64,000 nt of DNA, from positions 186,001 to 250,000 of the forward strand of contig NZ_JAUIYO010000002.1 in the NCBI RefSeq assembly GCF_044891285.1. Direction: 5' to 3'. The position numbers and the translations under genes are program-made. Numbering within the stretch: position 1 is the stretch's first letter; each line of letters opens with the position of its first letter. The stretch comes from Pseudobacillus lumedeiriae (GTDB lineage: Bacteria > Bacillota > Bacilli > Bacillales > Domibacillaceae). Below, piece by piece: positions 8,539 to 16,715 of the stretch. The notes under the pieces are model-generated. The model was not told the DNA's origin. It saw nothing but the letters and a program-made list of their open reading frames with translations, and did not search any database.

Positions 8539-10245
8539 TTACTTTTTCATTTTTAATACGAGGTCTTCGTTAGGTGTCACATACACTGTCTGCTGATTGT
8601 CATAAATAACAAATCCAGGCTTGGCGCCGCTCGGTTTTTTCACGTGCCGTACCTTCGTAAAATCAACGGGAACAGAACTAGATGACTTCGCCTTGCTGAA
8701 GTAAGCAGCAAGGGCAGCTGCCTCTAAGATCGTGTCTTCTGCCGGGGCTTCACTGCGAATGACGACATGGGAGCCGGGAATATCTTTCGTATGCAGCCAA
8801 ATTTCATCCCTGCGGGCGAATTTATTTGTCAAATAATCATTTTGTTTATTGTTTTTACCGACGAAAATGAGTGTGCCGTCGCTTGCTTCGTATGTTTCCA
8901 GTTCGGGCTTGCTGTTGGCAGGCTTCTTTTTCTTAGATGCTCGTGCCTTCATATATCCTTCGTCTATCAATTCTTCTCGAATTTCTTCGATATCTTTCGG
9001 CGAGGCAGACTCAATTTGCTGAAGCAAATGATCCAGATAGGTCAATTCTTCTTCTGTGTGCCGGATTTGTTCATTGACAGCCAAAATAGCATTTTTCGCT
9101 TTTTGATATTTTGAAAATAGCTTTTGAGCATTTTCTGCAGGTGTTTTTTGTGGATCTAAAGGGATGGTCACTGTTCCGCCATTTTCATCGTAATAGTTGA
9201 CGACCTCTATTTCTTTCATCCCTTTTTCAACGGCGTACAAATGAGCAGTTAATAGCTCACCGTATAGTTGAAAGCGATCAGCATTCTCTGCCTCTTCTAA
9301 TGTACGTGCCAGCTTAATCAGCTTCGCTTCATTCTTTTCTTTTTCATTTTTTAACAGACGTTCGACATCATTCGCCTGTTGTCTGACTCGATCACGATCG
9401 GCTTTCCCAACATAAAAACGGTCCAATAGCTCACTTAATGAGTCAAAATGTTTCCGTTCGCCAGAGAGGTGCTGCAGGTCTTTTACATAAAAAGCGGATT
9501 TGTGCTCGTTTTCAATAATAGTCGGAGTATATTGATGTTCCCGAATAGGCGCCATCTCCTCAATAAAGGCGTTAGGCAGCGTTTCCCGGTTAGCTAATCC
9601 GCTTTGAAAGACAATTTCTTTAGCGATAAGAGGTGAAAAACCGGAAAATCCAGCTACGAGCTGGCGGTCCAGGCGGCCGCTGTTAAAGTCCACTTGGCGG
9701 AGGACATCCTCTGTATGGGCTGTCAGTGGATTTGCTTTGTCTTGTGCAGGCGGAAAGACGTAATCATAGCCTGGTAGTACTGTTCGATAACTGTTCACGG
9801 CCGCCGAGACGTGTTTTACACTGTCAATGATCTTTCCTTTTTGCTGATCAACAAGAATAATGTTGCTGTGGCGGCCCATAATTTCCACATAAAGCTGTTT
9901 GTAGGCCACATCGCCAATTTCGTTTTTTCCTCTAAAGTGAAAGATAATCAATCGATCCAGGCCGATTTGCTCGATCGATTCTAACACAGCCCCTTCTAAA
10001 TGTTTGCGCATCATCATACAAAAGAGAGGGGGTTCTTTTGGATTTTCATACGTTTCCTCTGTCAACTGAACTCTTGCATAGGAAGGGTGAGCAGAAAGCA
10101 AAAGCTTATGGTTTTTGCCTTTTGCCCGAATGAGTAAAATGATTTCATTTTTGTAGGGCTGGTGAATTTTATTAATACGTCCTCCTTGAAGCGCTTCTAA
10201 TAATTCCTTTGTGATTGCTCTTGTAAATAAACCGTCAAATGACAT
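8539..10245 (-). CDS. rqcH: Rqc2-homologue RqcH, NFACT-family ribosome quality control factor
   Basis: The 568-residue protein is the bacterial Rqc2/NEMF homologue (YloA in B. subtilis). In this family it binds stalled 50S subunits carrying peptidyl-tRNA and adds alanine tails that mark the chain for degradation. The N-terminal NFACT-N domain starts MSFDGLFTRAITKEL with the HQPYKNEIILLIRA segment. A central coiled coil spans roughly 285-430. The C-terminal NFACT-R domain contains GKNNKQNDYLTNKFA and EIWLHTKDIPGSHVVIRS. Older annotations call it fibronectin-binding protein. It is on the - strand, convergent with pyrE and divergent from the Ca2+-ATPase gene. Confidence 0.95.
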   Translation of the reverse strand: MSFDGLFTRAITKELLEALQGGRINKIHQPYKNEIILLIRAKGKNHKLLLSAHPSYARVQLTEETYENPKEPPLFCMMMRKHLEGAVLESIEQIGLDRLIIFHFRGKNEIGDVAYKQLYVEIMGRHSNIILVDQQKGKIIDSVKHVSAAVNSYRTVLPGYDYVFPPAQDKANPLTAHTEDVLRQVDFNSGRLDRQLVAGFSGFSPLIAKEIVFQSGLANRETLPNAFIEEMAPIREHQYTPTIIENEHKSAFYVKDLQHLSGERKHFDSLSELLDRFYVGKADRDRVRQQANDVERLLKNEKEKNEAKLIKLARTLEEAENADRFQLYGELLTAHLYAVEKGMKEIEVVNYYDENGGTVTIPLDPQKTPAENAQKLFSKYQKAKNAILAVNEQIRHTEEELTYLDHLLQQIESASPKDIEEIREELIDEGYMKARASKKKKPANSKPELETYEASDGTLIFVGKNNKQNDYLTNKFARRDEIWLHTKDIPGSHVVIRSEAPAEDTILEAAALAAYFSKAKSSSSVPVDFTKVRHVKKPSGAKPGFVIYDNQQTVYVTPNEDLVLKMKK

Positions 10246-10492
10246 AGGCTGTCTTCCTTTTCGTTAACATTAATTAAATGTAGCTTAGAGTTTCCTGGAT
10301 AACTTCTGATTCATTCATGTTCATCCCGCACCTAGCATCCTTTTGAGCTATGGGCAAAAGAAGAACGAGTGGAACGTCCATAACATGATGGAGAAAAACC
10401 GAAAACTTACATAAATCATAACATGTTTTGGCTTGCTGCTGAATAACCTTGCTATGAGAAGGACAAGTTTGTTCGTTAAAGGGAGTGAGGAG
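10246..10492. other. Divergent intergenic region between rqcH and the Ca2+-ATPase gene
   Basis: This 247-base stretch must carry the promoters of both divergent genes. An AAGGAAG ribosome binding site for rqcH lies just before its start on the - strand, and AGTGAGGAG precedes the ATPase start. I see no convincing pair of promoter hexamers, conserved gene or structured RNA in it. Confidence 0.5.
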
Positions 10493-13171
10493 ATGAATTT
10501 TCACGAGCTGAGACAAGAAGAAGTGGAAACAAAACTTCGGACAAGTATTCGGCGCGGTTTAACAACAGAAGAAGCCGAGAGGCGGAGGGAGGAACATGGA
10601 AGAAATGAATTAACGGAGGAAAAGCTTCCTTCCGCCTGGCTTGTTTTTATCCGCCAGTTTAAAGACTTTATGGTTCTCGTGCTGATTGCAGCAACGGTCA
10701 TTTCTGCTGTAATGGGAGAGTACATTGACTCAGCTGCTATTTTTGCCATTATTGTGATCAATGGAGTGCTCGGGTTTTTGCAGGAGAGAAGAGCGGAAAA
10801 GTCTCTGCAGGCATTGAAGCAGTTATCAGCTCCGCAGTCACTCGTTTTGCGCGATGGGGAATGGAAAAAAATACAGTCATCTGACATTGTGGCGGGAGAT
10901 ATACTGAAATTTACAGCAGGAGATCGGATTGGAGCAGACATCAGACTACTTGAGGCAGTTAACTTAGAAATTGAGGAGTCAGCGATGACGGGAGAATCTG
11001 TTCCAGTTGAGAAACACGCTGCTCCATTGCGAGGAGAAACGCCTGCTCTCGCAGATATGAAAAATATGGCCTTTATGGGTACACTCGCTACTAGGGGAAG
11101 CGGAATAGGCGTTGTGACAGCTATTGGGATGAAAACAGCGATGGGGAACATTGCCTCTATGCTTCAGGAGGCACAGAGGTCGGAAACCCCGCTGCAGCGC
11201 CGGCTTGAACAGCTTGGCAAAATCTTAATTGGTGTAGCTCTGCTGTTGACCGTTCTTGTCGTTTTCGTCGGTATCATTCAAGGCCATGAATTATATACGA
11301 TGCTCTTAACCGGTGTGTCACTTGCCGTAGCAGCAATACCAGAAGGACTGCCAGCGATCGTCACAGTTGCGTTATCACTCGGCGTCCAGCGCATGATTAA
11401 ACAAAAAGCGATCGTGCGGCAGCTGTCCGCTGTAGAGACCCTGGGATGTACGACAGTAATCTGTTCCGACAAAACGGGAACGATGACTCAAAACCAAATG
11501 ACAGTTACAGACGCTTGGAGCGGCGGCCGGCATTGGAGCATCAGTGGGAAAGGGTATGAACCTAAAGGGAAGTTCTTCGAAGAGACAAAAGAAATTACCC
11601 CTTCTGCAGAAAAAAGTTTATATCAGCTTCTTACATTTGGCTTGCTCTGTAATCATGCGGAATTAAAAAGAAAAGAGAAAGAATTTGTCATTCAAGGTGA
11701 TCCAACGGAGGGAGCGCTGCTGACGGCGGCATTAAAAGCCGGGCTAAGCCGCGAACAGCTTTCGGAAACATTTACAATAGAACAAGAATTTCCATTTGAC
11801 TCAAAAAGAAAAATGATGACAGTCATCGTTCGAGATGCACAAGGCCAGCGCTTTGCGGTTACAAAGGGAGCTCCAGATGTGTTATTGGGCAGAAGTGATT
11901 ACGTTTTGTGGGATGCCAAAAGACAGCTCTTTTCCAAACCGTATAGAAAACAGACAGAGGAGATGCTGGAAACCCTAGCGGGAAGAGCGCTGCGGGTCAT
12001 TGCTGTTGCTTATAAACCGCTTCGTGCAACAGATCAGTTTCATGATGCAGAGAATGTGGAAACAGGTATGACGTTTATTGGTATGGAAGGAATGATTGAT
12101 CCGCCGCGGCCAGAAGTGAAAGAAGCTATCGCAGATTGCCGCCGTGCAGGAATTAGAACGATTATGATTACTGGAGATCATAAAGAAACGGCGGCGGCGA
12201 TCGCCGGTGATTTGGGACTCTCCAAAAAGAAATCTGATATTGTAGATGGGCAGTCACTCAGCCGAATGACAGATCAGGAGATGGAAGAAGCGGCAGAACG
12301 TACAGCTGTGTATGCCCGTGTTTCTCCGGAAGATAAATTAAAAATCGTGAAAGCTTTGCAGAAAAAGGGGCATATCGTTGCGATGACTGGCGATGGTGTC
12401 AATGATGCACCGGCTATTAAGGCAGCTGATATCGGTATAGCGATGGGAATAACGGGAACAGATGTCGCAAAAGAAGCCTCTTCTTTAGTTTTAGCGAATG
12501 ACCACTTTGCTACAATCAAAGCAGCTGTAGAAGAAGGAAGAAATATATATGAAAACATTCGCAAGTTTATCCGTTATTTGTTGACATCCAATGTTGGAGA
12601 AATTTTAGTAATGCTATTTGCGATGATTATGGGGCTGCCATTGCCGCTCGTCCCGATTCAGATTTTATGGGTCAACTTAGTGACGGATGGTCTTCCGGCT
12701 TTGGCTCTTGGGCTCGATAAGGCGGAAGAAGACGTGATGAAGCGGCCGCCAAGACACCCGAAAGAAGGCGTATTTGCGAGAGGGCTTGGCTGGAAAATTG
12801 TTTCCCGTGGGTTTTTAGTCGGAGCAGCTACACTCATCGCCTTTATCATTGCTTATCAACAGCATCCGAATAATCTCGTATATGCACAGACGGTTGCTTT
12901 TGCAACACTGGTTGTTGCTCAGCTTATTCATGTATTTGACTGCCGCAGTGAAAAATCGGTGCTTGCACGCAATCCCTTTGGCAATATGTACTTAATAGCA
13001 GCTGTTATTTCCTCGTTCCTATTAATGATCGCTGTTATTTACATTACGCCGCTCCAAACGATTTTCCATACAACAGCTCTCGATCCGAGAGAGTGGCTGC
13101 TTATTTTTGGAATCGGTGCGATCCCGACATTTTTGCTCGCCGGATCATTTTATGCAAGAAAAAGAAGATAA
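10493..13171 (+). CDS. yloB: Calcium-translocating P-type ATPase (SERCA type)
   Basis: The 892-residue P2A-type ATPase probably exports Ca2+ across the cell membrane. In order it has the N-terminal cation-ATPase segment, the actuator motif MTGES (165-169), and the M4 ion-site sequence AAIPEGLPAIV. Next come the phosphorylation motif SDKTGTMTQ with Asp326, the hinge motif GDGVNDAPA (about 633-641), and C-terminal helices with NVGEILV and LWVNLVTDGLPALALG. These M5/M6 Asn and Asp residues are typical Ca2+ ligands. The start is the ATG preceded by AGTGAGGAG; an in-frame ATG 60 bases upstream lacks such a site. B. subtilis YloB is the matching orthologue, linked there to spore calcium. It appears monocistronic, with a terminator after it. 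Confidence 0.94.
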   Translation: MNFHELRQEEVETKLRTSIRRGLTTEEAERRREEHGRNELTEEKLPSAWLVFIRQFKDFMVLVLIAATVISAVMGEYIDSAAIFAIIVINGVLGFLQERRAEKSLQALKQLSAPQSLVLRDGEWKKIQSSDIVAGDILKFTAGDRIGADIRLLEAVNLEIEESAMTGESVPVEKHAAPLRGETPALADMKNMAFMGTLATRGSGIGVVTAIGMKTAMGNIASMLQEAQRSETPLQRRLEQLGKILIGVALLLTVLVVFVGIIQGHELYTMLLTGVSLAVAAIPEGLPAIVTVALSLGVQRMIKQKAIVRQLSAVETLGCTTVICSDKTGTMTQNQMTVTDAWSGGRHWSISGKGYEPKGKFFEETKEITPSAEKSLYQLLTFGLLCNHAELKRKEKEFVIQGDPTEGALLTAALKAGLSREQLSETFTIEQEFPFDSKRKMMTVIVRDAQGQRFAVTKGAPDVLLGRSDYVLWDAKRQLFSKPYRKQTEEMLETLAGRALRVIAVAYKPLRATDQFHDAENVETGMTFIGMEGMIDPPRPEVKEAIADCRRAGIRTIMITGDHKETAAAIAGDLGLSKKKSDIVDGQSLSRMTDQEMEEAAERTAVYARVSPEDKLKIVKALQKKGHIVAMTGDGVNDAPAIKAADIGIAMGITGTDVAKEASSLVLANDHFATIKAAVEEGRNIYENIRKFIRYLLTSNVGEILVMLFAMIMGLPLPLVPIQILWVNLVTDGLPALALGLDKAEEDVMKRPPRHPKEGVFARGLGWKIVSRGFLVGAATLIAFIIAYQQHPNNLVYAQTVAFATLVVAQLIHVFDCRSEKSVLARNPFGNMYLIAAVISSFLLMIAVIYITPLQTIFHTTALDPREWLLIFGIGAIPTFLLAGSFYARKRR

Positions 13172-13187
13172 AATATGATACAATCTT

Positions 13188-13222
13188 AAAGGTAATAGAG
13201 TGCCCTCTATTGCCTTTTTATT
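13188..13222 (+). terminator. Terminator after the Ca2+-ATPase gene
   Basis: The near-perfect stem AAAGGTAATAGAG / CTCTATTGCCTTT has a 4-base loop and ends in a T-rich tail, 16 bases after the ATPase stop. Confidence 0.88.
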
Positions 13223-13246
13223 ATGTCGATAGGATGTGAGCGGCCG

Positions 13247-14122
13247 ATGGTAATGAGCATGACAGGATTTGGGAGAAGTAAAATAAAATCAGTCGATTGT
13301 GCAGTTATTGCAGAAATGAAGTCGGTCAATCATCGGTTTAGTGAATTTCAAATAAGAATGCCAAGACAGTTGATGAAGATTGAAGATAAAATAAAAAAGA
13401 AACTGTCAAAATACATACAAAGAGGCCGAGTCGAACTATTTATTACAATCGAAGGCGAAGATCTCGTACATCGCACGCTCCAAGTGGACTGGAAGCTTCT
13501 AGACGAATTCGTTCATATAATGGGGGAAGCTTCAGAAAAGTACGGACTGTCAGGAAAGCCTGATTTAAAAGACCTGCTGCAGCGTCCGGATTTCGTTGTC
13601 ATCGAAGAACAGGAAGAGGAGAACGCGGCACTAGAAGAACTCGTTCTTGAGGCCGTTACATCGGCAGCGTGTCATTTATATGAAATGCGCCGGACAGAAG
13701 GAAAGGAATTGAAGAAAGACCTGCTTCTTTTGTCGGTGGACTTAGAACAAAGGCTGCACGAAATTAAAAGAAGAGCACCTCTAGTCGTTGAAGCCTATAG
13801 ACAACGGCTTGCACGCCGAATGAATGAAATGGCAGCAGTCCATTTAGATAGGGATCGATTGGCAGCAGAAGCCGCTATATTTGCAGACAAATCGGACATA
13901 CATGAAGAGTGTATCCGGCTTGAAAGCCACATGCAGCAGTTTCGTCAGACGCTTGAACATGAAGGGCCTATCGGGCGTAAGCTGGATTTTATGATTCAAG
14001 AGATGAATCGTGAAGTGAATACGATCGGTTCGAAAGCAAATGATTCCGCAATCAGTTCAGGTGTTGTTGAGCTGAAAACAATTCTTGAAAAAATGCGGGA
14101 GCAAGTGCAGAATATCGAATAA
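13247..14122 (+). CDS. yloC: YicC-family endoribonuclease
   Basis: The 291-residue protein belongs to the YicC/YloC family, conserved bacterial endoribonucleases acting in RNA decay. The N terminus MVMSMTGFGRSK and the segment EMKSVNHRFSEFQIRMPRQ are family hallmarks. The C-terminal DUF1732 part contains GRKLDFMIQEMNREVNTIGSKAND. I chose the ATG giving MVMSMTGFG, which matches the 291-residue B. subtilis protein; an ATG 24 bases upstream would add MSIGCERP. The gene leads the yicC-remA-gmk-rpoZ block. Confidence 0.92.
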   Translation: MVMSMTGFGRSKIKSVDCAVIAEMKSVNHRFSEFQIRMPRQLMKIEDKIKKKLSKYIQRGRVELFITIEGEDLVHRTLQVDWKLLDEFVHIMGEASEKYGLSGKPDLKDLLQRPDFVVIEEQEEENAALEELVLEAVTSAACHLYEMRRTEGKELKKDLLLLSVDLEQRLHEIKRRAPLVVEAYRQRLARRMNEMAAVHLDRDRLAAEAAIFADKSDIHEECIRLESHMQQFRQTLEHEGPIGRKLDFMIQEMNREVNTIGSKANDSAISSGVVELKTILEKMREQVQNIE

Positions 14123-14265
14123 GCAAGGCTATATGTTTATGAAAAGCTTCAGATTGTAGACAAAGTTCATTTTTACGCACACCAGGCAGGCGGTCAGTCA
14201 TTGAAGAAAGCGTTTATCAACAGTCTGTCATGTTTATAAAAAAGCTTTTATAATGGAGGGGCAGT

Positions 14266-14541
14266 ATGTCCATTCGATTAATTAATATCGGATTTGGCAG
14301 TATCGTATCAGTGAACAGAATTGTAGCCATCGTCAGTCCGGAATCGGCGCCGATGAAGCGGCTCGTGCAGGAAGCAAGAGAGGCAGGAACGCTCATTGAT
14401 GCTACGCATGGAAGAAGGACGAGAGCAGTGCTTATTATGGATAGTGATCACATTGTTTTATCTGCTGTCCAGCCGGAAACGGTTGCCCAGCGAATATTCT
14501 CCAAAGAAGAAGTAACTGAAGAAGGGCAGGGAAAGGCATGA
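14266..14541 (+). CDS. remA: Extracellular matrix regulator RemA
   Basis: The 91-residue DNA-binding protein activates biofilm matrix genes and osmoprotection genes in B. subtilis, where it forms ring-shaped oligomers that wrap DNA. The start MSIRLINIGFGSIVSVNRIVAIVSPES is shared in substance with the family, and the basic segment HGRRTRAVLIMDSDHIVLSA follows. A GGAGGGG site precedes the ATG. It overlaps gmk by ATGA. A weak TTTATC-16-TATAAA pair at 14213-14240 could be its own promoter. Confidence 0.93.
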   Translation: MSIRLINIGFGSIVSVNRIVAIVSPESAPMKRLVQEAREAGTLIDATHGRRTRAVLIMDSDHIVLSAVQPETVAQRIFSKEEVTEEGQGKA

Positions 14542-15152
14542 AAGAAAAAGGTTTGCTGATTGTTTTATCGGGGCCTTCTGGAGTGGGAAAAGGAACGGTA
14601 AGGAAAGAAGTCTTCTCACAGCCAGATGTAAGTTTTGAGTATTCCATTTCAATGACAACACGTGCACCGCGTGCGGGAGAAGTGGACGGAGTCGACTATT
14701 TCTTTAAGTCAAGAGAAGAGTTTGAAGGGTTAATTGCTGAAGGAAAACTGTTGGAATATGCAGAGTTTGTTGGCAATTATTACGGTACTCCTGTTGACTA
14801 CGTTAGGGAAACTCTTGATAACGGCAGGGATATCTTTCTAGAAATTGAAGTGCAGGGAGCTCAACAAGTGCGGGAAAAGTTTCCAGAAGGGTTGTTTATT
14901 TTCTTGGCACCACCTAGCCTCTCTGAACTTCATAGCCGCATTATTACTCGGGGAACTGAAAGTGATGAAGTCATTCAGGGGCGGATGGACAAAGCCCGCA
15001 AAGAAATTGAAATGATGAATCTGTATGATTATGTTGTAGAAAATGATAAAGTAGAAAAAGCGTGCGCTCGCATACAATCCATTATTGTGGCGGAACATTG
15101 CCGCAGAGAGCGCGTACAGCACCGTTACAAAAAAATGTTGGAGAGTGATTAA
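14538..15152 (+). CDS. gmk: Guanylate kinase
   Basis: The 204-residue enzyme phosphorylates GMP to GDP. The P-loop is SGPSGVGKGT (11-20), and the GMP-binding SMTTRAPRAGEVDGVDYFF and EYAEFVGNYYGTP segments follow. It starts inside the remA stop (ATGA) and is followed at once by rpoZ, the usual Firmicutes order. It also feeds (p)ppGpp precursor pools. Confidence 0.98.
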   Translation: MKEKGLLIVLSGPSGVGKGTVRKEVFSQPDVSFEYSISMTTRAPRAGEVDGVDYFFKSREEFEGLIAEGKLLEYAEFVGNYYGTPVDYVRETLDNGRDIFLEIEVQGAQQVREKFPEGLFIFLAPPSLSELHSRIITRGTESDEVIQGRMDKARKEIEMMNLYDYVVENDKVEKACARIQSIIVAEHCRRERVQHRYKKMLESD

Positions 15153-15153
15153 G

Positions 15154-15381
15154 ATGTTATATCCATCCATTGATAATTTACTAACAAAAATTGATTCTAA
15201 ATACTCATTAGTGAGCATTGCTGCTAAACGTGCCCGCAGCCTTCAAGAAGGCGATTCTTCGCCAATGTTGGATTCCTATGTTTCCCACAAATATGTCGGC
15301 CGTGCGCTTGAAGAAATTTATGCAGATCAGCTGACAATGAAAGAAAAAGATAAAGACGAAGTTTACACGGACGAAGTATAA
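15154..15381 (+). CDS. rpoZ: RNA polymerase omega subunit
   Basis: The 75-residue omega subunit helps assemble RNA polymerase. It begins MLYPSIDNLLTKIDSKYSLV and contains the AAKRARSLQEG and VGRALEEIYADQL segments typical of Bacillus omega. The ATG follows the gmk stop by one base and has GGAGAGTGATTAAG upstream inside gmk. An earlier in-frame ATG would start inside gmk with no family similarity. A terminator follows 10 bases later. Confidence 0.95.
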   Translation: MLYPSIDNLLTKIDSKYSLVSIAAKRARSLQEGDSSPMLDSYVSHKYVGRALEEIYADQLTMKEKDKDEVYTDEV

Positions 15382-15391
15382 AGTAATGAAG

Positions 15392-15424
15392 AATAACAAC
15401 CTTTGGAAGGTTGTTATTTTTTTA
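15392..15424 (+). terminator. Terminator after rpoZ
   Basis: The perfect stem AATAACAACCTT / AAGGTTGTTATT with a 3-base loop is followed by seven T residues, closing the yicC-remA-gmk-rpoZ unit. Confidence 0.95.
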
Positions 15425-15494
15425 CTGATAGAAACAATCGAACGAAAGCAGCGGTATGGCTGCCTTGTTTCAACAAAGAATGGGAGGATTCACC

Positions 15495-16715
15495 ATGTTG
15501 AGTGAAAAGAAGATTCTGCTATGTGTAACTGGTGGAATTGCTGTTTATAAAGCGGCTGCCCTGACGAGTAAGCTAGTGCAGGCAGGGGCCCAAGTGAAGG
15601 TCATCATGACTTCATCGGCCCGTGAATTTGTGACACCGCTCACTTTTCAAGCATTGTCACGAAACGATGTATATACCGACACATTTGATGAAAAGCACCC
15701 TGAAGTGATCGCGCACATTGATTTAGCAGACTGGGCTGATTTAATTTTGATCGCACCAGCTACAGCGAATATCATTGGCAAGCTGGCCAATGGAATTGCG
15801 GATGACATGATTTCTACAACGCTGTTAGCGGCTACAGCACCTATTTGGGTAGCGCCTGCGATGAATGTTCATATGTATGACCATCCGGCAGTGAAAAAAA
15901 ATCTTGCCGTACTGGCTGACTTTGGCTGGCAGTTTGTCGAGCCTAGCGAAGGATACCTTGCCTGTGGATACGTTGGCAAAGGCCGTTTAGAGGAACCTGA
16001 AAACATAGTCAAGTTAATGGAAGCGTTTTTCAAGAGAAAAGAAGAATTGCCGCTGAAAAATAAAAAAGTGGTTGTAACGGCGGGGCCAACGCGGGAAAGC
16101 ATTGACCCGGTCCGGTTTTTAACGAATCATTCGACTGGAAAGATGGGCTATGCCTTAGCAGAGGCAGCCCGTGATATGGGTGCTGAAGTGTATTTAATAT
16201 CAGGGCCAGTCACGATTCATCCGCCGGCAGGAGTACAAGTAAAACATGTCCAAAGTGCAGAAGAGATGTACCAGGCAGTCATGGAGAAGTTTTCAGAGAG
16301 TGATATTGTCATTAAAACGGCTGCGGTTGCTGATTACCGGCCAAAAGTGATCCATGAAGAAAAAATGAAAAAGCAAGAAGGCGGCTTAGTCATTGAAATG
16401 GAGCGTACGCGGGATATTCTAAAGACACTAGGGGAAGAAAAAACGCATCAAATGCTTATTGGTTTTGCTGCCGAAACGACGAATGTGGAAGAATATGCTA
16501 AAAAGAAACTGTACACGAAGAATGCAGACATGATCGTGGCTAACAATGTGAAGGCAGCCGGTGCAGGATTTGGCGGTGATACGAATATCATCACCATATT
16601 CAAAAAAGATGGATCTCGTAAAGACTTTGACTTAATGACGAAAAAAGCAGCTGCAAGAGAAATTTTGCAAGAGGCAGCCGCCGACTTTAAAAAGGGTGAA
16701 AGTGAATGCAAGTAG
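15495..16715 (+). CDS. coaBC: Bifunctional phosphopantothenoylcysteine decarboxylase / synthase
   Basis: This 406-residue fusion catalyses two steps of coenzyme A synthesis. The N-terminal CoaC flavoprotein half (about 1-185) has GGIAVYKAA, the NVHMYDHP histidine region and the active-site Cys157 in CGYVGKGR. The C-terminal CoaB half (190-406) has VVVTAGPTRESIDPVRFLTN and the CTP/dimer segments after it. The start chosen is the ATG with GGGAGG nine bases upstream, giving MLSEKKILLCVTGG. It overlaps priA by 10 bases. Confidence 0.97.
   Translation: MLSEKKILLCVTGGIAVYKAAALTSKLVQAGAQVKVIMTSSAREFVTPLTFQALSRNDVYTDTFDEKHPEVIAHIDLADWADLILIAPATANIIGKLANGIADDMISTTLLAATAPIWVAPAMNVHMYDHPAVKKNLAVLADFGWQFVEPSEGYLACGYVGKGRLEEPENIVKLMEAFFKRKEELPLKNKKVVVTAGPTRESIDPVRFLTNHSTGKMGYALAEAARDMGAEVYLISGPVTIHPPAGVQVKHVQSAEEMYQAVMEKFSESDIVIKTAAVADYRPKVIHEEKMKKQEGGLVIEMERTRDILKTLGEEKTHQMLIGFAAETTNVEEYAKKKLYTKNADMIVANNVKAAGAGFGGDTNIITIFKKDGSRKDFDLMTKKAAAREILQEAAADFKKGESECK

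Noticed and set aside
8539..10245. Fibronectin-binding adhesin
   Set aside because: The name is historical; the domain order NFACT-N, coiled coil, NFACT-R with no signal peptide fits the ribosome quality control factor RqcH.
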